64,000 nucleotides of DNA from Vreelandella sp042466685. Its GTDB lineage: Bacteria > Pseudomonadota > Gammaproteobacteria > Pseudomonadales > Halomonadaceae. The notes under the pieces were generated by a model. The model was not told the DNA's origin. It was given only the letters and a program-made list of their open reading frames with translations, and made no database searches. Shown here one piece after another: positions 49,988 to 58,385 of the stretch; positions within the stretch are counted from its first letter, which is position 1; the number at the start of each line of letters is the position of its first letter. The stretch lies in contig NZ_CP170448.1 of NCBI RefSeq assembly GCF_042466685.1, positions 4,030,001-4,094,000 on the forward strand. The letters run 5' to 3'. The translations under genes were made by a program, and so were the position numbers.

Positions 49988-52840
49988 TTACGCCCGCTCA
50001 ATGCGGCAAATGGTGCACTTGGTCTCTTGCATCAGTGTCACCGGGTCGTAACCATAAGTGGTCGCGGTATTGGCCGCCTCACCAATGATGTACGGATCCG
50101 ACCCATCCGGGTAACGGTCGCGCAGGCTCTCGCCCTGGAACATGCCGCCAAAGTGGAACGGCATAAACGCCACGTTACGGTCAACACGTGGAGTGACCAG
50201 CGCTTTGACTTTGACACGGCCACCTTCAGCGCCTTCCACCCAGACATCGTCGCCATCTTTGATACTCAGGTCGTTGGCGTCCGCCGGGTTGATCTCGACA
50301 AACATCTCCTGCTGAAGCTCGGCGAGCCACGACATGGAGCGCGTCTCTTCACCGCCGCCTTCATACTCCACCAGTCGCCCAGAGGTGAGAATGATTGGAT
50401 ACTCACCGCTGTTGTCGCGATCCTGAATGGTTTTGTACATGGTCGGCAGACGCATGATGGAGTCGAAGTCGTCCCAAGTAGGGAAGCGTTCAACCAAATC
50501 GCGCCGCGTGGTGTAGAGTGGCTCACGGTGCTTCGGCACCTGGTCGGGGAAAGTCCAAACCACGGCGCGTGCCTTGGCGTTGCCGTAGGGCGCACAGCCA
50601 TGCTCAATGGTGACACGCTGGATACCGCCCGAGAGGTCGGTTTTCCAGTTTTTGCCTTCCGCCGCCTGCTTCTCTTCGGCGGTCAGGTCGTCCCACCAGC
50701 CGAGATCTTTAAGCAACTGGTCGTTGAACTCCGGATAGCCGTCGTCGATATCACCACCCACCGGCGCTGAACCTTCCGCCAGAAGGTTGACGCCGTCACG
50801 CTCGATACCGAAGCGGGCACGGAAGCCCATGCCGCCTTCCATCACCGGCACGCTGGTGTCGTAAAGATTAGGCGAGCCCGGGTGATTAAACTCAGGCGTG
50901 CCCCAGCAGGGCCACGGCAAGCCGTAGTAGTCACCATCCGCCGGGCCACCCTCTGCACGCAGGTTCTCGAAGCTGAACGTGTGCCAGTTTTTCTGGTGCT
51001 CTTTGAGGCGCTCGGGGCTTTGCCCGGTGTAACCTACCGTCCACATACCGCTGTTGATTTCGCGCAGAATATCGTCGATGAGCGGCTCGTCACCGTTCAT
51101 CTGATAGTTCTTAACCAGCTCATTACCGAAGCCCAGCTTACGGGCAAACAGGTACATGATTTCGTGGTCGGGCTTGGACTCAAACAGCGGCTCAATCACG
51201 CGGTCACGCCACTGAATCGAACGGTTAGTCGCGGTAACACTGCCTGTGGTTTCGAACTGGGTGGCCGCTGGCAGCAGATAGACGCCATCGCTGCGGTCGT
51301 GCATCACTGAAGCAACGGTGGGATAAGGGTCAACGATGACCATCATCTCTAGCTTCTGCATGGCTTTTTGCATCTCGACGCCGCGGGTCTGGGAGTTAAC
51401 CGCATGGCCCCAGTAGAACATTGCTTTCAGCGCGGTACGCTGGGAGATGTTCTCGTCCTCCTCAAGCACGCCATCGACCCAGCGCGACACCGTAATACCG
51501 GCGGTGTACATCGGCTTACCATCGGCATACTCGGTATCGTCATAGCGGCCTTTAAGCCACTCATAGTCGAGATCCCACACCTGCGCCCAGTGCTGCCAGG
51601 CGCCTTCCGCCAAGCCGTAGTAACCCGGCAAAGAGTCACAGCCAAGGCCAAGGTCAGTTGCGCCCTGTACGTTATCGTGGCCGCGCAGGATATTAGCGCC
51701 GCCGCCCGCCACACCGATATTCCCCAGCGCCAGCTCAAGAATGCAGTAAGCGCGGGTATTGTTGTTACCGGTGGTGTGCTGGGTGCCGCCCATACACCAG
51801 ACCACACAGCCAGGCCGGTTGTCGGAGAGGCGTTTGGCGACATCAAACATCTCGGCTTCGGGAACGCCGGTGACTTCCTCTACAACGCTGGGCGGGAAGT
51901 TGGCGACTTCAGCGCGCACTTCATCCATACCGTAAACGCGCTGATTGATGTACTCGTTGTCTTCCCAGCCATTTTCAAAAATGTGCCACAACAAGCCCCA
52001 AATATAGGCGACGTCCGAACCGGGACGCAGACGTACATATTTGTTGGCTTTGGCGGCAGTACGGGTAAAGCGCGGGTCGGCGACGATGATGTCGCAATTG
52101 TTGCGCTCTTTGGCGATCAGGATATGCTGCATCGCCACCGGGTGGGCTTCACTGGGGTTAGAGCCAATGAACAGAATCGCCTTGCTGTTATGCATATCGT
52201 TGAGCGAGTTGGTCATCGCTCCATAACCCCAGGTATTCGCCACGCCCGCCACGGTAGTGGAGTGGCAGATACGCGCCTGGTGGTCGGTATTGTTGGTGCC
52301 CCACAGCGAGGCGAGCTTACGCATTAAATACGCCTGCTCGTTGCTGAACTTCGCCGAGCCTAGCCAGTAAACGCTATCCGGGCCGTGCTCTTCGCGCAGC
52401 TCTAGCAGTTTGTCGCCGATCTCGTTAATGGCGTCATCCCAGCTCATGCGCTCCCACTCACCCGCGACTAGCTTCATCGGGTACTTGAGGCGCCGCGTGG
52501 AGTGACCGTGCTGGCGCAGCGAAGCGCCTTTCGCACAGTGCGCACCCCGATTGATAGGGTGATCAAAAGCAGGTTCCTGCTTAGTCCAAATGCCCTCTTG
52601 AACTTCGGCATACACGCCACAACCTACTGAACAGTGAGAGCAGATGGTGCGTTTGGTCTCGACCGGTGAGTCCAGCACGGGTGTTTTGTCGGCGGCTTCT
52701 GAGCGCTGCATCATCGGCGCACTCATAAAGCCAACGGCGGCCATTCCGCCAGTGGCTGCACCGCTGCGTTTGAGGAATTGGCGACGGGAAATACCCAGCC
52801 CGGAGGCCTTGGGGGTGTCTGTTTTGCGAGTTAAGCGCAT
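49988..52840 (-). CDS. fdhA: Formate dehydrogenase catalytic (alpha) subunit, Cys type, TAT-exported
   Basis: The 950-residue molybdopterin oxidoreductase oxidises formate to CO2, probably in the periplasm. A twin-arginine signal (SRRQFLKRSG, Arg19-Arg20) begins it. A [4Fe-4S] site follows (Cys67, 70, 74 and 102). The active-site residue is Cys192 in HQARICHSTTVAG, where E. coli FdnG has selenocysteine, with the catalytic His beside it. Bis-MGD-binding blocks such as LFIGSNPSEAHP and GGTQHTTGNNNTR are present. A GGAGA site precedes the ATG. Neighbours supply the small TAT protein, TorD-type chaperone and cofactor enzymes. Confidence 0.96.
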   Translation of the reverse strand: MRLTRKTDTPKASGLGISRRQFLKRSGAATGGMAAVGFMSAPMMQRSEAADKTPVLDSPVETKRTICSHCSVGCGVYAEVQEGIWTKQEPAFDHPINRGAHCAKGASLRQHGHSTRRLKYPMKLVAGEWERMSWDDAINEIGDKLLELREEHGPDSVYWLGSAKFSNEQAYLMRKLASLWGTNNTDHQARICHSTTVAGVANTWGYGAMTNSLNDMHNSKAILFIGSNPSEAHPVAMQHILIAKERNNCDIIVADPRFTRTAAKANKYVRLRPGSDVAYIWGLLWHIFENGWEDNEYINQRVYGMDEVRAEVANFPPSVVEEVTGVPEAEMFDVAKRLSDNRPGCVVWCMGGTQHTTGNNNTRAYCILELALGNIGVAGGGANILRGHDNVQGATDLGLGCDSLPGYYGLAEGAWQHWAQVWDLDYEWLKGRYDDTEYADGKPMYTAGITVSRWVDGVLEEDENISQRTALKAMFYWGHAVNSQTRGVEMQKAMQKLEMMVIVDPYPTVASVMHDRSDGVYLLPAATQFETTGSVTATNRSIQWRDRVIEPLFESKPDHEIMYLFARKLGFGNELVKNYQMNGDEPLIDDILREINSGMWTVGYTGQSPERLKEHQKNWHTFSFENLRAEGGPADGDYYGLPWPCWGTPEFNHPGSPNLYDTSVPVMEGGMGFRARFGIERDGVNLLAEGSAPVGGDIDDGYPEFNDQLLKDLGWWDDLTAEEKQAAEGKNWKTDLSGGIQRVTIEHGCAPYGNAKARAVVWTFPDQVPKHREPLYTTRRDLVERFPTWDDFDSIMRLPTMYKTIQDRDNSGEYPIILTSGRLVEYEGGGEETRSMSWLAELQQEMFVEINPADANDLSIKDGDDVWVEGAEGGRVKVKALVTPRVDRNVAFMPFHFGGMFQGESLRDRYPDGSDPYIIGEAANTATTYGYDPVTLMQETKCTICRIERA

Positions 52841-52864
52841 GGCAAATCTCCTGGCATTCCGCCG

Positions 52865-53065
52865 TCAGTCACGCAGCGAGGCGTAATAAGCACGGACGTG
52901 ATCAGTCTCACGGTAGTTAACCGTTGGTTTTTCGTTTTTCACCGGGGCAGTGTCAGCCTGTGCCAGAGTGACATGACCGACTGCCGCCGCGGCGCCAGCA
53001 GCGGCGGTTCCCAACCCAACGGTTTTCATAAACCGGCGGCGCTCAGCGTTGTGTGACGGTTGCAT
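52865..53065 (-). CDS. Formate dehydrogenase-associated small TAT-signal protein
   Basis: The 66-residue protein is mostly a twin-arginine signal (ERRRFMKTVGLGTAAAGAAAAVGHVTLAQAD) followed by a short KNEKPTVNYRETDHVRAYYASLRD-type tail. Such proteins accompany fdh operons and have been called FdhX or 'formate_TAT'. Their role is not well established. The ATG at 53065 has a GAGGAGA site; an ATG at 53083 is less likely. An 84-bp T-rich spacer (53066-53149) separates it from the chaperone gene; it contains repeated ATGC/TTTTT blocks and nothing else I can name. Confidence 0.87.
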   Translation of the reverse strand: MQPSHNAERRRFMKTVGLGTAAAGAAAAVGHVTLAQADTAPVKNEKPTVNYRETDHVRAYYASLRD

Positions 53066-53149
53066 GGGTTTCTCCTCTTGCATGCTTTTTTTATGCGGGT
53101 CTTTTTATGCTGTTTTTGCTTTTTTGCTGTTTCTTTTATGCAGCCTGCG

Positions 53150-53764
53150 TTACGGCTCAACAATACGCACTGGCGTATAGCCCGCATCAACCCTCAAGCG
53201 AGCCTGTTCACTCTCCATAAAAGCGCCACCCAACTGCCCCAGCGCTGCATAGAAAGCGGTGTCTACCTGCCCCAGGTCGGCAAAACAACGGGCCGCCCAG
53301 GGGGCTAAATGTTGACTAAAGAAATAGCCCTGCTCCGAACTTTCGGCGTCAATCAGCATCGCCATCACTTCACACAGGGCGGCCAGATGATCTTCCGGGT
53401 CACGGGTATGCTCACTGCGCTCAAAACCGAGCACTTTAAGGTCTTGGCGCAGCGCCACCAGCGCCGCTTCCATTAATTCACCATTGCGGTACCAGGAGGC
53501 GTAGGGCACTACCTCGCCCTGGATCACCCCGACCAAATGGCGAAAGTGCGCTCGCTGCAACCGCTCAGCATCCGCTCCCTTGGCGGCGACTGCCAACGCC
53601 TGCCAGCACTCAGCTAGGCGACTGCCATCTTGCTCGATGGCCAGTTCAGCCAGCCAACTCAGCAGCTCTGGATCCGGTGCTTGGCGCAGCAGCGTGGCTA
53701 ACAGCCGGTAGATATCGGCGCGTAGCGCATCGGCTTCTTTGAGCGTAGGCAGTGCATCCGTCAT
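53150..53764 (-). CDS. TorD/DmsD-family formate dehydrogenase chaperone
   Basis: This 204-residue all-helical protein matches TorD-type chaperones that hold TAT-exported molybdoenzymes until the cofactor is inserted. The family signature is VVPYASWYRNGELM with later DPEDHLAALCEVMAMLI and FFSQHLAPWAARCFADL. It starts 4 bp after the polyferredoxin stop, with a GAAGG site. It most likely serves the catalytic subunit at 49988-52840. Confidence 0.9.
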   Translation of the reverse strand: MTDALPTLKEADALRADIYRLLATLLRQAPDPELLSWLAELAIEQDGSRLAECWQALAVAAKGADAERLQRAHFRHLVGVIQGEVVPYASWYRNGELMEAALVALRQDLKVLGFERSEHTRDPEDHLAALCEVMAMLIDAESSEQGYFFSQHLAPWAARCFADLGQVDTAFYAALGQLGGAFMESEQARLRVDAGYTPVRIVEP

Positions 53765-53768
53765 CGGC

Positions 53769-55496
53769 TTATACCTTCAGTTGCGCGTCAGGATCGCGAA
53801 TCATGGTTTTCCAAACATCTTTAACCCGGCAGTCTTCGCACATTTCCAGCCGGATCATCGCATCACCGGCAAAGTAAGGGTGGTTAGCCAGTTTCTGTTT
53901 AATGGTCGCTACCGTGCTGACGGTGGCAAACGGCTTACCACAGCTAATGCACTCAAACGCCGCCTCTTCGTGACAGATGTGGCGCGTTTCGCGGGCACTG
54001 GATGCCAAAAAGCCAGGCATCAGGGTAATCGCATCTTCTGGGCAAGCCTGCTCGCACAAGCCGCACTGCACACACTCCGCTTCCAGGAAGCTCAGCGCGG
54101 GTGTTTTGCCACCCGACTTCAGCGCCGGGGTCGGGCAGTTGCTGACACAGGCGTGGCACAGTGTGCAGGCATCGCTATCGACCTGAATTGCACCATAGGC
54201 AGCGCCCACCGGCACTTCAGCCCGCTCGCCGCTGGGCTTGCCCAACTCGGCCAGGCGCGCCAGCACACGGTTCAAACGTGCACGCTTTTCTGGCTCAGGT
54301 AGGCTCAGCGGCGCCTCTGTCAATGGCGTGAGCGCCGGTAGCGCATCACGCCCTGCATCATCGGCAATCTCGATCAGCTTTACCCGGGCGCGATCATGGC
54401 CCAAGGCGCCCAACAACGCATGAGCTTGGGCAACCTGATCGGTCAAAAAAGCGCTCAAGCGGGCAGGCATATTGGGGTGAAGCTGGATACGCACTTCGGC
54501 GGCGCCAGCGGCTAGGGCGGTTAGCCACTGGTCATGCCCCGCTGCACCAAGCTCTTCTAGCGGCGCGTCAATGACATGGCCGGCGGGTACGACACCCGCG
54601 GCGCGCTCAGCGTCCTGTGAATCATGGGTAATAAAGCGCAGCACCGGCGCTTGGCCACCCGCTTCGCGGTAGGCGCCAAGCCACGCGGAGAGCGTATCCT
54701 GCTGGCGGCGGGTTTCGGGCAGGCGGAACTCGATAGCGCCGGTGGGGCAGGCGCTGGTGCAACTGCCGACGCCTTGGCAGAGAAACGGATCAATCTCGAT
54801 ATGCGACTCAACCCGCCCCTTGATGCTGGAGATGGCATCTGCCGGGCAGACGTCCAAACAGCGGGTGCAGCCAATATTGCCACTGGTGGAGTGGGCACAT
54901 AAGTCGCTGTTGACCTGGAAGTAGCGCGGCTTGTCGAATTCGCCCACTAGCCCTACAAAATCGTCAAGGGTATCACTGCGTTGTTCAACGTTGTGCCACT
55001 GCATCACCACATAACCTGGCGGGGGTAACTCAACGGGTAGGCAAGGAGAGGTATTTAAATCCAGGATGAGATCGAACGCCTCTCGCTGAATCAACGCACG
55101 GGCAAGATCAAGCGGCTCATCACCACCAATTACCGCTTTGAACTTACCCAAATGGCCGCTAATGTGCAGCTTTTCGGCCTGGGCATTAGTTAGCGACTGA
55201 GTAGAGAGGATCTCGGTCGCAGCGAACAAGTCGCTATCATTAACCTCTTCGTCAACATCTACGCTGTTGGGCGCGGTGAAGAGCAGTGTCAAGGAAGCCA
55301 AACCACGCACTTGCAGAATACGTGCAGCTTGCCGTGTAGCGCGCTCACTGCCGAGCAGCAGCGCATGACCGCGGCTGTGATAGGTCACGTTGGCAGGCGT
55401 CAGGTTCGCGGGCCAAGAGATACGCTGGCGTACCGTCTCCCGAGCCTCGGCATTGCGCTGGTCGTCTAGGGACGCCAGTTGGATTCGTTGGTTCAT
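53769..55496 (-). CDS. Polyferredoxin-like 4Fe-4S protein of the formate dehydrogenase cluster
   Basis: The 575-residue cytoplasmic protein contains several [4Fe-4S] motifs: CTRCLDVCPADAI, CQGVGSCTSACP, CTLCHACVSNCPTPAL and CVQCGLCEQACPEDAI, plus the C-terminal pairs CISC and CEDC. About 280 residues lie between the second and third cluster groups and may form a Rossmann-like region. Such proteins sit upstream of fdh genes in many proteobacteria; an electron-transfer or sulfur-handling role is assumed. It begins the main fdh operon; the AT-rich 200 bp upstream carry a possible promoter (TTGTTA, 16 bp, TAATAT on the minus strand). Confidence 0.87.
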   Translation of the reverse strand: MNQRIQLASLDDQRNAEARETVRQRISWPANLTPANVTYHSRGHALLLGSERATRQAARILQVRGLASLTLLFTAPNSVDVDEEVNDSDLFAATEILSTQSLTNAQAEKLHISGHLGKFKAVIGGDEPLDLARALIQREAFDLILDLNTSPCLPVELPPPGYVVMQWHNVEQRSDTLDDFVGLVGEFDKPRYFQVNSDLCAHSTSGNIGCTRCLDVCPADAISSIKGRVESHIEIDPFLCQGVGSCTSACPTGAIEFRLPETRRQQDTLSAWLGAYREAGGQAPVLRFITHDSQDAERAAGVVPAGHVIDAPLEELGAAGHDQWLTALAAGAAEVRIQLHPNMPARLSAFLTDQVAQAHALLGALGHDRARVKLIEIADDAGRDALPALTPLTEAPLSLPEPEKRARLNRVLARLAELGKPSGERAEVPVGAAYGAIQVDSDACTLCHACVSNCPTPALKSGGKTPALSFLEAECVQCGLCEQACPEDAITLMPGFLASSARETRHICHEEAAFECISCGKPFATVSTVATIKQKLANHPYFAGDAMIRLEMCEDCRVKDVWKTMIRDPDAQLKV

Positions 55497-55696
55497 GCGC
55501 TCTCACGGTCAGGTGAATAATTCTTATTATAATTTTGAGTTATATTATTTAACTATTGTGGCATAACAATGCGTTGACGCTAAGTTCAGCCTATGGCGAA
55601 ATCCATAATTTGCCAACCTGATTACCGTCAACGCTGCCAACGCTGGGAAGCTCTTTAGCCACTAAACTGTTGATTTCTATAGACCTAACGTTGATC

Positions 55697-56323
55697 TCAT
55701 GTTTTCGTCTTAGTACCAGATAAATAATCAGACTGGTCGTCTAGCGGCGAATTTTTTACAGTGTTGTCGCTGTCAGCGCAAGACACTGAAGACGCTTTCT
55801 CTAATGTAACTGCTTCCTCATGTGTCTGCTCGTCGGCTGTCAGCGCTTGTGGAGACTCGGGTTCGGCGTGCTCCAGTGACTTATCAACGACCTCTTCCAC
55901 TTTATGTGTCCAACGGCGTAGTGTGCTGGCGAGCTCCGAGCTCATGGGCTTCAACAGTTTGTTGTAGTCAGCATCGTAGTCGTCCAGACCATCCCGAACG
56001 TTGTAGTTACCCGTGGCCCACAGCCGCTTCAGGGCCTGCCGGCGTAAAGGGCCGCTTACCCCAGGCGCCATAAAAGCGCTAAAGTCGCTGCCTGCTTCCA
56101 ATGTCGTTGGGTCAGGCAAGGTGTGGTCGAGGCTGCCAGGCTCTGGTTCCCGTTCTGGCGCTTGCGGTGTGTCAGTTGCCTGTTGCGTCTGCTCGGTCTC
56201 GTTATAAGCCGCTGCACTCGACTCCGTGGCCGTTTCATCACTTGTGGGTGCGTCCGCGGGCGGCACGTCTTTTTGCGTTGGCACATTACGCTTCAGCCGC
56301 GACCAGCGCTCTAAACGACTCAT
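55697..56323 (-). CDS. DUF3306-family protein
   Basis: The 208-residue protein has a conserved start (MSRLERWSRLKRNV) and central block FSAFMAPGVSGPLRRQALKRLW plus NVRDGLDDYDADYN, the DUF3306 signature. The rest is acidic, Glu/Thr/Ser-rich and probably disordered. Function is unknown; it regularly accompanies DUF3305 and fdh genes. Its start overlaps the DUF3305 stop by 4 bp. Confidence 0.85.
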   Translation of the reverse strand: MSRLERWSRLKRNVPTQKDVPPADAPTSDETATESSAAAYNETEQTQQATDTPQAPEREPEPGSLDHTLPDPTTLEAGSDFSAFMAPGVSGPLRRQALKRLWATGNYNVRDGLDDYDADYNKLLKPMSSELASTLRRWTHKVEEVVDKSLEHAEPESPQALTADEQTHEEAVTLEKASSVSCADSDNTVKNSPLDDQSDYLSGTKTKT

Positions 56324-56760
56324 TCTGGCTGCTCCTTGGTGGGCGTCTCTTTGCCGCGCCCCGCCCCTTTGCGTTTCTTCTTGCGCATTTCCAACGGTGC
56401 TTCACCGTGGCGCGCGAGATAGCTCTCAATCCAGACCTGAATCGCCATGGGCATTGGCGCTTCAAGCACCTGCTGTTCGCCATCCATCCATCCCGCCGCC
56501 ACATCCTGGCTGGCGGTGATGGCATCAGGTTGTGGGGGTTGCCCGGTGAACCCAGCCCGCACAAATAGCCGTGGGGTGGCGGAGGTTAAGTTAAAGCGGT
56601 AGGCAGCACGCTCGGTCATCGACAGCTGTAGGTTAAGCACATGTTCGCCCTGATCAGACAGCGCAAGTTCAGCAATGCGCCACTGGGTTAGGCTAAAGCG
56701 TCCCACCTGCTTGGCTTCGGCAATCAAGGCAATACTGACTGGGCGTAGGTTATCACTCAT
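56320..56760 (-). CDS. DUF3305-family protein
   Basis: This 146-residue protein contains the DUF3305 core (RPVSIALIAEAKQVGRFSL, YRFNLTSATPRLFVRAGF, PMAIQVWIESYLARHGEAPLEMRKKKR). Its basic tail is Lys/Arg-rich. Function is unknown. I start it at the ATG at 56760, where family similarity begins; a longer frame to 56838 adds 26 unrelated residues. It is divergent from fdhD across 117 bp and pairs with DUF3306. Confidence 0.83.
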   Translation of the reverse strand: MSDNLRPVSIALIAEAKQVGRFSLTQWRIAELALSDQGEHVLNLQLSMTERAAYRFNLTSATPRLFVRAGFTGQPPQPDAITASQDVAAGWMDGEQQVLEAPMPMAIQVWIESYLARHGEAPLEMRKKKRKGAGRGKETPTKEQPE

Positions 56761-56877
56761 AACATCAGACCTTTTGCCATAAACGGATAGCGCTTGAATA
56801 GGTAGACAAGTAAGCCTCCACGGCGCCATCATCGTCAACCCTGTCGTTTTGCGAGAACTGTTTTGCGAGGATTAGCC

Positions 56878-57765
56878 ATGCCCGCCCTTGAGCCCGCTCT
56901 TCAGATAAGCCGAGCCCGCTTGCCTGCCACCACCGAGATCAGCATCGTTGATGAGTATGGCGATGCCCGCCAGCAGGCGATCGCCGCTGAAAGAGCGTTG
57001 ACGGTCTACCTCAATAAACGTGAAATTGTCACGCTAATGACACTGGGCGACGATCCGGAAGCCTTAGTGGTGGGCTACCTGCGCAATCAGGGGCTACTGC
57101 GCGCAGCCAACGATTTACAGGCAGTGCAGGTCGACTGGGACGTCGAAGCGGCGGTGGTGATTACCCGCCATCTGCCCGAGGATCTGGAAGCTCGGCTAAG
57201 CACCCGCACGGTGACCACCGGCTGCGGCCAGGGCACGGTCTTTGGTAAACTGCTCGACCAAACCGCCCTCACGACACTGCCGGATACCCCGTTGGCACAA
57301 TCCACGCTTTATCAACTGCTGCAAAATCTTAATGCCTATAATGAGACCTATCGCAGTGCGGGTGCAGTGCATGGCTGTGCGCTCTGCTATCAAACCGAGG
57401 TGCTTGATTTTGTTGAAGACGTCGGTCGGCATAACGCGGTGGATACTTTGGCGGGACGCCAATGGCTGCAGCAGGCAGACAGTGGCAATGCGGATATTTT
57501 CTACACTACCGGGCGGCTGACGTCTGAGATGGTGCTGAAAGTGGCCCAAATGGGTATTAGCGTGCTGGTATCGCGCTCGGGTGTCACCCAGAAAGGCGTT
57601 GAACTGGCCGAGCGTTTTGGGGTGATGCTGATTGCCCGCGCCAAAGGCCGTCACTTCCAGGCGATCAATACCCAAAACCGTTTAGCGCTGGACGCGATCC
57701 CGTCTCGGCCATCCCATGCCCGTTCTTCGCAAGAATATCGTTCCTCAACGAAGGCAAACTCATGA
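56878..57765 (+). CDS. fdhD: Formate dehydrogenase accessory sulfurtransferase FdhD
   Basis: FdhD transfers sulfur to the molybdenum cofactor of formate dehydrogenase, which is needed for activity. The 295-residue protein has EALVVGYLRNQGLL, the loop TTGCGQGTVFG, and DFVEDVGRHNAVDTLAG with YTTGRLTSEMVLK. The E. coli enzyme has a CxxC pair in this loop; here only the first Cys is present. The ATG at 56878 follows GAGGAT; a TTG at 56863 is unlikely. It opens the plus-strand fdhD-mobA-moeA-moaA-cobW unit. Confidence 0.94.
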   Translation: MPALEPALQISRARLPATTEISIVDEYGDARQQAIAAERALTVYLNKREIVTLMTLGDDPEALVVGYLRNQGLLRAANDLQAVQVDWDVEAAVVITRHLPEDLEARLSTRTVTTGCGQGTVFGKLLDQTALTTLPDTPLAQSTLYQLLQNLNAYNETYRSAGAVHGCALCYQTEVLDFVEDVGRHNAVDTLAGRQWLQQADSGNADIFYTTGRLTSEMVLKVAQMGISVLVSRSGVTQKGVELAERFGVMLIARAKGRHFQAINTQNRLALDAIPSRPSHARSSQEYRSSTKANS

Positions 57766-58385
57766 TCCCCACTCACGACCTCACTGGCATGATTCTCGCT
57801 GGCGGCGAAGGGCGCCGAATGGGCGGCCGCGACAAGGGGCTCGAACCGTTTGCAGGCCTGCCGCTCGTCGGCCATGTGGTCAAGCGCCTTGAAGGCCAGG
57901 TGGCCGAGCTGGTGATTAACGCCAACCGCAATGCCGACGCCTACCGCTTTTTCGCTGATCGGGTCATTGCTGATGCTGAAGATGGCTTTAAAGGCCCGCT
58001 GATGGGTATCTATAGTGGCCTGCGCGCAGCAAAAACCCCCTGGCTGTTAGTGGCTCCCTGCGACTCCCCCGCCCTGCCCGATGATTTAGTCGCCCGCATG
58101 GTGGCAGGCATTGCCTCAGAGAACGGCGAGCATGACATCGCCGTGGCCTTTGATGGCGAACGGCTGCACCCGGTGGTTGCCCTGCTGCGCACGTCACTGG
58201 CCGATGACTTGGCCGAGACCCTTGCCGGGGGCGAGCGCAAAATTGACCGCTGGTACGCCCGCCACGACTGGTGCAAGGTCGATATGTCGGACTGCCCCGA
58301 CGCCTTTGCCAATCTCAATACCGAAGAGGAGAAGCTGCGCCTGGAGAAGGTAGTCATGAGCTCTCCGAGCAAGGAGGTGAAATGA
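57762..58385 (+). CDS. mobA: Molybdenum cofactor guanylyltransferase MobA
   Basis: MobA links GMP to Mo-molybdopterin to make the bis-MGD cofactor used by formate dehydrogenase. The 207-residue protein has the nucleotidyltransferase loop LAGGEGRRMGGRDKGL, then GPLMGIYSGLRAAKTPWLLVAPCDSPALP with the metal-binding Asp. It overlaps fdhD and the following moeA by 4 bp each, so the genes are tightly coupled. Confidence 0.95.
   Translation: MIPTHDLTGMILAGGEGRRMGGRDKGLEPFAGLPLVGHVVKRLEGQVAELVINANRNADAYRFFADRVIADAEDGFKGPLMGIYSGLRAAKTPWLLVAPCDSPALPDDLVARMVAGIASENGEHDIAVAFDGERLHPVVALLRTSLADDLAETLAGGERKIDRWYARHDWCKVDMSDCPDAFANLNTEEEKLRLEKVVMSSPSKEVK

Noticed and set aside
52265..52267. Possible selenocysteine codon in the formate dehydrogenase active site.
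   Set aside because: The active-site codon encodes Cys (in HQARICHSTTVAG) and no in-frame TGA interrupts the gene.
49910..52327. Three long plus-strand frames (286, 142 and 319 residues) opposite the catalytic subunit gene.
   Set aside because: They mirror codons of a strongly biased gene, have no recognisable domains and no ribosome sites.
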